This document shows, one piece after another, positions 1-6,807 of a stretch of DNA of 11,885 nt. The DNA comes from Betaproteobacteria bacterium UBA931. GTDB lineage: Bacteria; Pseudomonadota; Gammaproteobacteria; Burkholderiales; Casimicrobiaceae. The position numbers and the translations under genes were made by a program. Numbering within the stretch: position 1 is the first letter of the stretch; the number at the start of each line of letters is the position of its first letter. The stretch spans positions 1-11,885 of the forward strand of contig DBDN01000031.1 in NCBI GenBank assembly GCA_002293615.1. The letters are read 5' to 3'. Below the pieces are notes generated by a model that searched no databases, was not told where the DNA came from, and saw only the letters and a program-made list of their open reading frames with translations.

Positions 1-689
1 GAGTTGAGAGCCTCGACGATCTGCAAAAAGGCGATAGACTGCTTATAAGGGCACACGGCGAACCCCCCGAAACTTACAGGGTGGCACGGGAGAAGGGAAT
101 AGCTCTTGTAGATGCGACTTGTCCTGTGGTATCGCAATTGCAGAGGCGGGTTGCCGAAGCGGCAGAAAGAATGGGGGCGGTCGGTGGGCAGGTCGTAATT
201 TTAGGAAAGCGCGGACACGCTGAGGTGGTCGGACTAACAGGTAATGCTCTCGGGCGAGCGATAGTTATAGAGGGTAAAGAAGATTTAGGGCTTATCGATT
301 TTGAGAAGCCGCTCGTTTTGATTTCACAGACTACACAAAGTGTAGGATTGTTTAATCGTATTGCGGATATTATTTCTGAGCGTGCCCATTCGGGAGTAGA
401 GGTTTACGATACGATATGTCGTCAGGTGGCAGACAGAGAAGAACATTTGGTGCAGTTTGCCCGCAGGTTCGATGTCGTGTTGTTTGTCAGCGGACGTTCG
501 AGTTCTAACGGTAAGGTGCTGTTCGGAGTGGTGCGTGGTGCGAACCCGAACTCCCACTTTATTGAGAACGAAACGGAATTAAAGCGAGAGTGGTTCGAGG
601 GTGCGCAAAGTGTTGGTATTTGCGGAGCAACCTCGACTCCACAATGGCTTATGACAAATGTAAAATGCAAAATGCAAAATTTAAAATGA
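1..689 (+). CDS. ispH: 4-hydroxy-3-methylbut-2-enyl diphosphate reductase (IspH/LytB), 5' partial
   Basis: Final enzyme of the MEP isoprenoid pathway: a cytosolic [4Fe-4S] reductase that turns HMBPP into IPP and DMAPP. The frame is open from position 3, so the true start lies before the window; 228 residues are visible of a family length near 280-290. The N-terminal part with the first cluster cysteine is missing. Visible in order are the substrate-histidine motif RAHGEPPE, DATCP with the second cluster Cys, GKRGHAEVVG with the conserved His and Glu, ISQTTQS, YDTICRQ with the third cluster Cys, SSSNGK, and the terminal GATSTPQWL. The RAHGEPPETY and DTICRQVADRE forms are typical of Bacteroidota. 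The GTG at position 81 is internal, because the homology continues upstream of it. The last 11 codons and the stop are made of a short tandem repeat, so the tail after GATSTPQWLM is probably not conserved. The next gene starts 9 nt downstream. Confidence 0.95.
   Translation, partial: VESLDDLQKGDRLLIRAHGEPPETYRVAREKGIALVDATCPVVSQLQRRVAEAAERMGAVGGQVVILGKRGHAEVVGLTGNALGRAIVIEGKEDLGLIDFEKPLVLISQTTQSVGLFNRIADIISERAHSGVEVYDTICRQVADREEHLVQFARRFDVVLFVSGRSSSNGKVLFGVVRGANPNSHFIENETELKREWFEGAQSVGICGATSTPQWLMTNVKCKMQNLK
655..689 (+). repeat. Tandem heptamer array forming the 3' end of ispH
   Basis: Five consecutive 7-nt units, all variants of AAAATGC, run from 655 to 689. Units two and three are identical; the others differ at one to three positions. 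The unit length is not a multiple of three, so the array does not encode a peptide repeat. It supplies the last ispH codons and its TGA stop. I recall A-rich arrays of this kind as common between genes of Bacteroidales, which agrees with the other left-side signals, but I cannot search for further copies here. Confidence 0.7.
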
Positions 690-698
690 TTTACAATT

Positions 699-1154
699 AT
701 GAAATATCTCGGAAGAGCAGTTAGGTATCTGCTGAAAATGGTTATACTTATAGGGGTCGTAATGACAATCCTCTATTTTGCAAGGCAGACGAAGCCTCAG
801 TTTTGGCAGATTTTAACGCAATGGCAGGGAATCGCATTTATTGCCATTTTGGTCGTATGGTCATTTATCTACGCCAAGACAGGTTTTGTGAGCTATACTA
901 TCCGTATGAATATGGCAGCCCAGCACAACAAAATCGTAGAGGCAATGGAGCAAGGAGGCTACCATCTCGTTGGCGAGGAGTTAGGAGTTATGCGCTTTCG
1001 GGCAAAGAGTCTCTGGACTAAGTTTACGTTGGCGGGCGATGATGCGATTACGATTACGGCAATCGGAACAGAGGGTATCGAGGTTGAAGGTGCGCGCTCG
1101 GTAGTGTTGAAAGTTGAATTGCGTTTAAGGCGTGCGGCGATAAATGAAGAGTAA
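699..1154 (+). CDS. Small two-helix membrane protein of unknown function (Bacteroidota type)
   Basis: Predicted product of 151 residues that I do not recognise as a named family. Two hydrophobic segments are plain: about residues 11-27 (LLKMVILIGVVMTILYF) and about 43-61 (GIAFIAILVVWSFIYAKTG). A soluble C-terminal domain of about 90 residues follows, rich in short beta-strand-like stretches and ending in basic residues. The protein is probably anchored in the inner membrane by a hairpin. It starts 9 nt after ispH behind an A/T-rich leader with no Shine-Dalgarno site, as is usual in Bacteroidota. Its last 11 nt overlap the start of the protease gene, which suggests one transcript and coupled translation. 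The position between ispH and an S41 protease hints at an envelope role, but that is inference only. Confidence 0.75.
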   Translation: MKYLGRAVRYLLKMVILIGVVMTILYFARQTKPQFWQILTQWQGIAFIAILVVWSFIYAKTGFVSYTIRMNMAAQHNKIVEAMEQGGYHLVGEELGVMRFRAKSLWTKFTLAGDDAITITAIGTEGIEVEGARSVVLKVELRLRRAAINEE

Positions 1155-2517
1155 ACTTAAATATATAGGTATCGGTGCGTTTGTCGGTATCGTTTTGGTG
1201 TTGGGAGTAGCTGCTACGGCAACCGATTTCAGAATGGGGCGCACGATGGAGATTTTGGTCAATATGGTCAGAGAAATATCCGATTCGTATGTCGATGTTA
1301 CCGATGCCGACAAACTGCTACGCGATGCGGCAGACGGAATGACATCGGGACTCGATGCTTATACCTATTTCCTCGATGAGAAGGATTTAGAGGGGTTTGA
1401 AGTTTTGACGACAGGCAGATATGCAGGCATCGGTAGCGGAATCAGACAGAGGGGCGATACGACCATCTTTGCAGAGCCCTATAAGGGGTTTCCTGCCGAT
1501 AGAGCGGGTATCCGTATCGGCGATGCAATTGTTGAAATAGATGGCAAATCGGCTATTGGGATAGGAACGGATAAGGTCAGCGAGATGTTAAGGGGTGATG
1601 TTGGAAGTGTTGCCAATATTACATTTAAGTGTTTGGCAGACGGAACTATTCGGAAGGTCGATATACGCCGAGAAATGATTGTCCGTTCGGGAGTGGTATA
1701 TTCGGCGATGTTGAACGATACGACGGGCTATATAAATCACGCCGATTTTACGGACAATGTGAGTGCCGATTTTCGTGCTGCGCTTGAGGCAATTATAGCA
1801 TCGGGAGCAACGCGAGTCATCATTGACGAGCGAAGTAACGGAGGTGGAATTTTGCAAGAGGCGGTGAAGATTCTTTCGTTGTTTCTGCCCGTGGGAACGG
1901 AAGTTGTCGAGATGCGGGGGCGAATAGAGAGCGAAAGCCGCACCTTTTATACCGAATTAGAGCCGATAGGAGAGCATTTGGATTTGGTGGTATTGATTAA
2001 CGAGGGAACGGCTTCGTCGTCAGAGATTGTTGCGGGAGCATTGCAGGATCACCATCGCGCGACATTAATGGGCGCGCCGTCGTTCGGTAAAGGTTCGGTG
2101 CAAACCGTGATCAAAGTGGATAACGAGCATATGCTCAAATTGACCACAGCGCACTATTTCACGCCGTCCGGGCGATCAATTCAGGCAAAAGGAATCGAGC
2201 CCGATATTCTCGTCGATGACGGGCGCGATATTCTGCGCGTGCGCGAAGCCAATCTCCAACGCCATCTGGAAACACCGGCCAACGGTGACGTGAAGAAAGA
2301 AGCACTGCCCGAAGAAACATCTTCTTCGTCATCGCAGACGCAAGAAAAAACACCGGCAATGCCCGATGAACCCAAAACGGAGAAATTGCGCGTTAAACCG
2401 GTTCGTTTCGAGTTTGGCGGAGAAAAAGATTTTCAGTTGCAACAGGCGCTTAATCAATTAAAAGGTTTGCCGGTGTTGCTGGCGCGCGAAAATACTGAAA
2501 ACGAAGGGGAGAAGTGA
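1144..2517 (+). CDS. S41 C-terminal processing protease, hybrid of a Bacteroidota N-part and a proteobacterial C-part
   Basis: S41 (CtpA/Prc) proteases cleave the C-termini of periplasmic or envelope proteins with a Ser/Lys dyad. The 457-residue product has an N-terminal membrane anchor or signal (about 7-26), a PDZ domain (about 93-160, with GIGSGIRQ and AEPYKGFPADRAGIRIGD), the core motif IDERSNGGG (227-235), catalytic Ser291 in GTASSSEI, and Lys316 in FGKG. The Ser-Lys spacing of 25 is the canonical one. Residues 1 to about 291 read as Bacteroidota; from about 303 (HHRATLMG, GKGSVQTV, TPSGRSIQAKGIEPD) the protein is of proteobacterial CtpA type, with a Ser/Glu/Pro-rich linker (about 380-418) and the tail DFQLQQALNQLKG. 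Codon use changes at the same place: nine ATA and seven AGA/AGG codons before it, none after. The ATG at 1144 overlaps the preceding gene by 11 nt. The intact dyad means a real fusion could be active, but a joined assembly is more likely. Confidence 0.8.
   Translation: MKSKLKYIGIGAFVGIVLVLGVAATATDFRMGRTMEILVNMVREISDSYVDVTDADKLLRDAADGMTSGLDAYTYFLDEKDLEGFEVLTTGRYAGIGSGIRQRGDTTIFAEPYKGFPADRAGIRIGDAIVEIDGKSAIGIGTDKVSEMLRGDVGSVANITFKCLADGTIRKVDIRREMIVRSGVVYSAMLNDTTGYINHADFTDNVSADFRAALEAIIASGATRVIIDERSNGGGILQEAVKILSLFLPVGTEVVEMRGRIESESRTFYTELEPIGEHLDLVVLINEGTASSSEIVAGALQDHHRATLMGAPSFGKGSVQTVIKVDNEHMLKLTTAHYFTPSGRSIQAKGIEPDILVDDGRDILRVREANLQRHLETPANGDVKKEALPEETSSSSSQTQEKTPAMPDEPKTEKLRVKPVRFEFGGEKDFQLQQALNQLKGLPVLLARENTENEGEK
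2017..2052. other. Probable chimeric junction between two genomes
   Basis: This interval spans codons 292-303 of the S41 gene, within the conserved stretch SSEIVAGALQDH. To its left, protein motifs, codon use, leaders and gene neighbours point to Bacteroidota; to its right, all point to a proteobacterium. The exact point cannot be fixed because both families share nearly the same residues here. The GAT CAC CAT CGC codons (2047-2058) already look proteobacterial, since Bacteroidota proteins usually have Asp-Trp/Asn-Asp-Arg after ALQ. A short stretch of shared sequence is where assemblers commonly join unrelated reads. Confidence 0.75.
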
Positions 2518-2626
2518 TTCAGGATTGAAGAATCAAAAATACAAGCGTCGGAAGAAAGGCCGCGGTTGCGTAAAATGCAACCCAAGCGTTCCAAATTCCG
2601 GCAGACTCTGTTTGAATCCTGATTCA
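2515..2626. other. Nested inverted repeats between convergent genes (possible structured RNA or terminator)
   Basis: Three nested complementary pairs lie in the gap between the protease and the ATPase gene. The outer arms are TGATTCAGGATTGAA (2515-2529) and TTGAATCCTGATTCA (2612-2626), complementary at 13 of 15 positions. The middle arms are CGGAA (2549-2553) and TTCCG (2596-2600). The inner hairpin is GGTTGC (2564-2569) with GCAACC (2577-2582) and a 7-nt loop. The left outer arm overlaps the protease stop codon. There is no U-tract, so a classical intrinsic terminator is not supported. It could be a bidirectional transcription stop, a small structured RNA, or chance pairing of short arms. 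Confidence 0.35.
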
Positions 2627-2632
2627 GGCTAT

Positions 2633-2648
2633 CCGATCAGTTGATCGG
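2633..2648. repeat. Perfect 7-bp inverted repeat over the ATPase stop codon
   Basis: CCGATCA (2633-2639), a 2-nt spacer, and TGATCGG (2642-2648) form a perfect inverted repeat. The minus-strand TGA stop of the ATPase gene (2637-2639) lies inside it. The 2-nt spacer is too tight for a normal RNA loop without opening the inner pairs, and no T-run follows on the minus strand. It may assist termination or be a protein-binding palindrome. Confidence 0.3.
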
Positions 2649-4430
2649 CACGTTCTTTAAAACCTCATCGGTCGTAGTCGTGCCCTCGATGATTTTGAGC
2701 GCGCCGGCAATACGTAGCGCACGCGTACCGTCCTTGTACGCTTGCGTGCGCAGCGCCGAATCGTCGGCATGTTTATAAGTGAGATCGCGCAGTCCCGGCG
2801 TCATTTCCATAATTTCGTATAGCCCGATGCGCCCCAGATAACCGGTCATCCGGCAGTCCAAACAGCCGACAGCGCGATAAACCTGTTCGGGTTTTTTGAT
2901 TGTGAAGCCGCGCGTTAATGCCAACCACGCGGAATCGTCCAGCACACCGTCCGGCTGCTTGCATTTCGGGCAGAGCGTGCGTACCAGCCGTTGCGCCATG
3001 ATGCCAAGCACGGTGGAGTTGATCAGATAACCGGGCACACCGAGATCTAAAAGCCGCGTCAGCGCGCTAGGCGCGTCGTTGGTGTGCAACGTTGATAACA
3101 CCAGGTGTCCGGTGAGCGCGGCTTGTACGGCCATGTCGGCGGTTTCGCGGTCACGGATTTCGCCGACCATGATGATATCGGGATCCTGACGCAACAACGT
3201 GCGTACACCGGCGGCGAAATCAACGCCGATGGCCTGATGTACCTGCATCTGGTTGATTAATGGTTCGATCATTTCGATCGGATCCTCGATGGTGCAGACA
3301 TTGACTTCCGGTTTTGCCAGAAGGCGCAACGTGGAATAAAGCGTGGTTGTTTTACCCGAACCGGTCGGGCCGGTAACCAAAATGATGCCGTTCGACGCAG
3401 TAACAAAGCGATCCCAGTATTCACGGTCTTCATCGGAAAAACCAAGATCGGTGAAGCTGCGCACCAATACTTCCGGCGTAAAAATACGCATGACAATTTT
3501 TTCACCGAATGCGGTCGGCATCGTGGAAACACGCAGGTCGATTTCTTTGCCGTTCGTTGATGTCTTGATCCGACCATCTTGTGGACGGCGTTTTTCGACA
3601 ATCTCCATGCGCGCTAGAAGCTTAATCCGCGATGTGGCCGCGAGCAGCACCGGAACGGGAAATTTGTACACCGTGTGCAAGACGCCGTCGATGCGAAAAC
3701 GCACGATACCGACATCGCGGCGCGGCTCAATGTGAATATCGGACGCGCGCTGTTCGAACGCGTATTGCCATAACCAGTCGACGATTGTCACGATGTGGCG
3801 ATCATTGGCGTCGAGATGTCCGGTATTGCCCAATTCGACCAGCTGTTCGAAATTATTGGCAATCTGTGCGGCGCCTTCATTGCGGGCTTGCGCGTGCTTC
3901 ATTGAGCGCGCCAGCGAATAGAATTCACCGATATAGCGGCGGACATCGGCCGGGTTGGAAAAGACGATTTCAATATCGCGCTTTAAAAAGCGGCTTAATT
4001 CATCGACCCAGTCGCGCACGAACGGCTCGCCGGTCGCAATCACAACCTTGTCGCCGGTAACCGCTACCGGCAAAATGTGATAACGCTCGGCGTAAGCATT
4101 TGACATTGTTTGCGTCACAGCAAACATGTCGATTTTCAATGGGTCAATGTGGTAATAAGGCACGCCAAGTTTGCCTGCCAGCCATTTCACCAGAGTATCG
4201 ACGGTCAGTTCTTCGTGCGGCGGCTTTAATGACCGCCATTGCTGCATCGCGATCCGCTCCAACGGCTCGCCAAAACGGTGCGCCTTCACTTTGGTGAGTT
4301 TTTTGGCGGCGTCTGTCGAAATAATGCCATCGGCGATCAAAAGTTTGAGAACGTCGTTAAGTTGCAAATGTCGGTCACGCATCGGCGTCTTTTCGGGTGA
4401 TGTCTGAGTAGGCATGACCGTATTATTCAT
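2637..4430 (-). CDS. GspE/PilB-family type II/IV secretion ATPase with MshEN N-terminal domain
   Basis: Cytoplasmic hexameric ATPase of the family that powers type II secretion or type IV pilus assembly, 597 residues. An N-terminal MshEN-type domain covers about residues 55-180 (FGEPLERIA, LGVPYYHIDPLKID, LPVAVTGDKVVIAT). The core has ASDIHIEP (229-236), RRPQDGRI (281-288), Walker A GPTGSGKT (354-361), the Asp box IEDPIE (381-386), Walker B with RQDPDIIMVGEIRD (414-427), and the His box TGHLVLSTLHTND (440-452). A zinc tetracysteine sits at C487, C490, C523 and C526 (CPKC and CLDC), as in GspE and PilB. All key residues are present, so it should be active. The ATG overlaps the pncB stop as ATGA, indicating a shared transcript and translational coupling. 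No pilin, GspF/PilC, secretin or prepilin peptidase gene is in the window, so its machine must be encoded elsewhere. GspE, PilB and MshE cannot be told apart from sequence alone. Confidence 0.92.
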   Translation of the reverse strand: MNNTVMPTQTSPEKTPMRDRHLQLNDVLKLLIADGIISTDAAKKLTKVKAHRFGEPLERIAMQQWRSLKPPHEELTVDTLVKWLAGKLGVPYYHIDPLKIDMFAVTQTMSNAYAERYHILPVAVTGDKVVIATGEPFVRDWVDELSRFLKRDIEIVFSNPADVRRYIGEFYSLARSMKHAQARNEGAAQIANNFEQLVELGNTGHLDANDRHIVTIVDWLWQYAFEQRASDIHIEPRRDVGIVRFRIDGVLHTVYKFPVPVLLAATSRIKLLARMEIVEKRRPQDGRIKTSTNGKEIDLRVSTMPTAFGEKIVMRIFTPEVLVRSFTDLGFSDEDREYWDRFVTASNGIILVTGPTGSGKTTTLYSTLRLLAKPEVNVCTIEDPIEMIEPLINQMQVHQAIGVDFAAGVRTLLRQDPDIIMVGEIRDRETADMAVQAALTGHLVLSTLHTNDAPSALTRLLDLGVPGYLINSTVLGIMAQRLVRTLCPKCKQPDGVLDDSAWLALTRGFTIKKPEQVYRAVGCLDCRMTGYLGRIGLYEIMEMTPGLRDLTYKHADDSALRTQAYKDGTRALRIAGALKIIEGTTTTDEVLKNVPIN

Positions 4431-5635
4431 GATTTTTCTTTCCAGGAAAGGTCATCAGCGAGCGTTTCCGGCGATTGAAACACTTCGCGTAAGTAATTGA
4501 CGTACATGGGGTCGTCTGTTGTCGTTTTTTCCGGTGAGTCGCTGAGTTTCGCTACTGGTTGCCCATTACAACGTACCATCTTGATCACATTTTGCAAAGG
4601 AGTGTAGCCCAGATCGTTGGTGAAGTTGGTGCCAATGCCGAACGAAACCCCAGCCCGTTTATGGAAGTAACGGAACAGTTGAATTACCAGTTCCGGCGTT
4701 AACGAATCGGAAAAAATCATCGTTTTGGTTTCCGGGTTGATGCGCATTTTTTCGTAGTGCGCGATCAGTTTATCACCCCATTCAAACGGATTGCCCGAAT
4801 CGTGGCGCACGCCATCAAAAAGCTTGCAGAAAAACAGATCAAAATCACGCAAAAACGCATTCATGCTGTAAACGTCCGAGAGCGCAATCCCAAGGTCGCC
4901 GCGATATTCGCGCGCCCAGGTATTCAACGCGAAAGATTGCGAATCGCGCAAACGTGGGCCGACCGCCTGGCAGGCTTGTAAATATTCATGCGCCATAGTG
5001 CCGAGCGGCGTAATGCCGAGAAGACGCGCAAAGTGGACATTGCTGGTACCAACAAATTTTTCCGGCAATTTTTCGTGCAGCGTATGCAACACCTCCTCTT
5101 GCCATGCGTAGGAAAAGCGGCGTCGCGCACCGTAGTCGGCGATTTTGAAGCCAGCTTCCTGAATATTGTCGAATAAACGGATTTTGCGCGTCAAGCGCTT
5201 GCGCCCCTCATCAAAATCGGGTTGTTTGACCATGTGCCGGAAATACAGTTCAGAGATAATTTCGAGGACGGGAATTTCGAAAAGAATGGTGTGTAGCCAT
5301 GGTCCCTTGATCGTTATTGCCAGCCCGTTTTCAATGTGAGCACCGCTGTCGATGTGGACGAAGCGCTCGTTGAGTTGAAAAAGCTCAAGCAGATCGACGA
5401 AGTCGCTGGCAAGAAAACGCATGTTGCGCAGGTACGCCAGCTCTTCTTGGGAAAAGCGTAGCGAACACAATGCCCGGAGTTGTTTGCGCAACGGTTCGGC
5501 AAGGAAAGACAAGTCGACATTCCTGCTCCGGCATTTAAAACGGTATTCGACGTCGGCAGCCGGGAACTTATGCAGCACAACCTGCATCATGGTGAATTTG
5601 TAAAGATCGGTGTCAAGAAGCGAACGAATTATCAT
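4427..5635 (-). CDS. pncB: Nicotinate phosphoribosyltransferase
   Basis: Cytosolic NAD-salvage enzyme (Preiss-Handler pathway) that joins nicotinate and PRPP to give nicotinate mononucleotide, with ATP hydrolysis driven through a phosphohistidine. The 402-residue length matches the family, which is near 400 in E. coli. Visible motifs: LLDTDLYKFTM (6-16), YGARRRFSYAWQ (168-179), GTSNVHFARLLGI (196-208), LGTMAHEY with the expected phosphorylated His at 216, FDGVRHDSGNPFEWGDK (273-289), IFSDSL (307-312), SFGIGTNFTND (331-341) and KLSDSPEKT (363-371). No key motif is missing. The ATG at 5635 lacks an obvious Shine-Dalgarno site, but the protein begins at the usual family position (MIIRSLLDTDLYK). 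It heads a minus-strand pair with the downstream ATPase and is divergent from corA. Confidence 0.95.
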   Translation of the reverse strand: MIIRSLLDTDLYKFTMMQVVLHKFPAADVEYRFKCRSRNVDLSFLAEPLRKQLRALCSLRFSQEELAYLRNMRFLASDFVDLLELFQLNERFVHIDSGAHIENGLAITIKGPWLHTILFEIPVLEIISELYFRHMVKQPDFDEGRKRLTRKIRLFDNIQEAGFKIADYGARRRFSYAWQEEVLHTLHEKLPEKFVGTSNVHFARLLGITPLGTMAHEYLQACQAVGPRLRDSQSFALNTWAREYRGDLGIALSDVYSMNAFLRDFDLFFCKLFDGVRHDSGNPFEWGDKLIAHYEKMRINPETKTMIFSDSLTPELVIQLFRYFHKRAGVSFGIGTNFTNDLGYTPLQNVIKMVRCNGQPVAKLSDSPEKTTTDDPMYVNYLREVFQSPETLADDLSWKEKS

Positions 5636-5654
5636 GGACGCGTCATTCTGAGCG

Positions 5655-5674
5655 GGCGATGCCGCATTATCGCC
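5655..5674. promoter_or_regulatory. Inverted repeat and minus-strand -10-like box in the pncB/corA divergent region
   Basis: The 106-nt gap 5636-5741 must carry the promoters for both pncB and corA. It holds a perfect 6-bp inverted repeat, GGCGAT (5655-5660) and ATCGCC (5669-5674), with an 8-nt spacer. On the minus strand the right arm overlaps GATAAT (5671-5666), a good -10 match for pncB, about 30 nt from its ATG; no convincing -35 was found. A repressor site over the pncB promoter is plausible, but the arms are short. Confidence 0.3.
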
Positions 5675-5693
5675 GATTCTACGTCGTCTGGCA

Positions 5694-5699
5694 TATAAA
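5694..5699 (+). promoter_or_regulatory. Possible -10 box for corA
   Basis: TATAAA lies 42 nt upstream of the corA start in the divergent gap. No -35 box stands at the usual distance, so this is a weak call resting on one hexamer and its position. Confidence 0.25.
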
Positions 5700-5741
5700 G
5701 GCGTAACCAGCTACCATTTAGTCTCTTAGGAGGATTTAATC

Positions 5742-6719
5742 ATGTTGCTGCGCTGCGACGCTTACGAGCAGGGGCATTGGCGTTCTTCATTGAGCCCCGA
5801 AGGGATTTCTGAATTTTTTGCCCATTCGCAGGAAGGTTTTGTCTGGGTGGCGCTTGACGAGCCGAATAACGACGAACTTGCTTTTTTCGGAGAATTGTTC
5901 TCACTGCATAAGCTTGCGATTGAAGACACGTTGATCGGAAGGCAACGCCCCAAAATGGAAGAATATGGCGATACTTTGTTTACCGTATTGCGGACGCTTA
6001 CGCCGACCAATGATGCGGGAAAACCTTATGAAACCGGGCAAATCAGTATTTTTACCGGGAAGCGCTATATCCTGACCGTACGTCGTAACAGCACGTTTGA
6101 TTTTGAACGGGTGCGTCGTTATTGTGAAAAAGAACCGGAAATGCTTGTTTTTGGTACAGGGTTTGTTTTGTATTCAGTGATTGATTTTGTTGTCGACAGT
6201 TTTTTTCCGATTATCGAGGCGCTGGACGAAACTTTTGAAAGGCTGGAGGATAAGATTTTCTCAAACGAGCAACCGCGGCGTAACCTGAGATCGTTTTACA
6301 AGCTCAAGAAAAAGCTGCTTTTAGTAAAACATGCCATTACGCCGTTAATGGAAGCGACGGCACGATCAAGCGGCGGTCGGGTTCCCGTTTTATGCGAACA
6401 GCTGACCGACTATTATCGCGATATTGCCGATCATCTTGCTCGTCTTAACAGCGCGCTCGATACCACCCATGAAATGTTGCACACAACATTGCAGGTTGGT
6501 TTGACATTGATTGGGTTGCGTGAAGGTGAAATTACCAAGAAGCTTGCGGCATGGGCGGCGATGTTGGCGTTGCCGACAATGCTGGCTGGGCTGTACGGCA
6601 TGAATTTTGATTTTTTGCCCGGTATGCACTGGCAATGGGGTGTATTCGTATTCATATTCATGATAATCATGACAGATGTTTTTTTGTATATTCGCTTCAA
6701 AAAAGCCGGTTGGCTATGA
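5742..6719 (+). CDS. corA: CorA-family divalent cation (Mg2+) transporter
   Basis: Inner-membrane pentameric channel for Mg2+, also Co2+ and Ni2+ in many members. The 325-residue length is typical. Residues 1 to about 260 form the cytoplasmic alpha/beta and long-helix domain, with WVALDEP (35-41), the highly charged helix FERLEDKIF (165-173), and LRSFYKLKKKLLLVKHAITPL (182-202). TM1 (about 267-285) runs into the signature YGMNF with G286-M287-N288, the selectivity motif. A short loop (LPGMHW) and TM2 (about 299-318) follow, and the protein ends in the basic tail IRFKKAGWL. The start is well fixed: AGGAGG at 5728-5733 lies 8 nt before the ATG, the strongest Shine-Dalgarno site in the window. 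The loop lacks the common MPE sequence seen in E. coli CorA, so cation preference may differ. Confidence 0.95.
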   Translation: MLLRCDAYEQGHWRSSLSPEGISEFFAHSQEGFVWVALDEPNNDELAFFGELFSLHKLAIEDTLIGRQRPKMEEYGDTLFTVLRTLTPTNDAGKPYETGQISIFTGKRYILTVRRNSTFDFERVRRYCEKEPEMLVFGTGFVLYSVIDFVVDSFFPIIEALDETFERLEDKIFSNEQPRRNLRSFYKLKKKLLLVKHAITPLMEATARSSGGRVPVLCEQLTDYYRDIADHLARLNSALDTTHEMLHTTLQVGLTLIGLREGEITKKLAAWAAMLALPTMLAGLYGMNFDFLPGMHWQWGVFVFIFMIIMTDVFLYIRFKKAGWL

Positions 6720-6807
6720 ACGGGCGGACAAATCGAGGGTTGCTTGGGTCGATTATGCTAAGGCAGATATTGGGTAATAGTACGTTAACCATTACGGAAT
6801 AAAAAAC

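Noticed and set aside
81..83. GTG as a start codon for ispH.
   Set aside because: Conserved IspH sequence, including RAHGEPPE, continues upstream in frame, so this codon is internal.
2525..2644. A 39-codon plus-strand frame in the protease/ATPase gap with a TTG start, a Lys/Arg-rich N-terminus and a CVKC pair.
   Set aside because: The start is TTG with AGGA directly against it, too close for a Shine-Dalgarno site. The frame runs into the convergent ATPase stop region, and the interval is better explained by inverted repeats. No family is recognised.
3343..4407. Several long plus-strand open frames opposite the ATPase gene, and similar ones opposite pncB and priA.
   Set aside because: They are antisense shadows of well-supported genes, have no recognisable motifs and show the composition expected of complementary frames.
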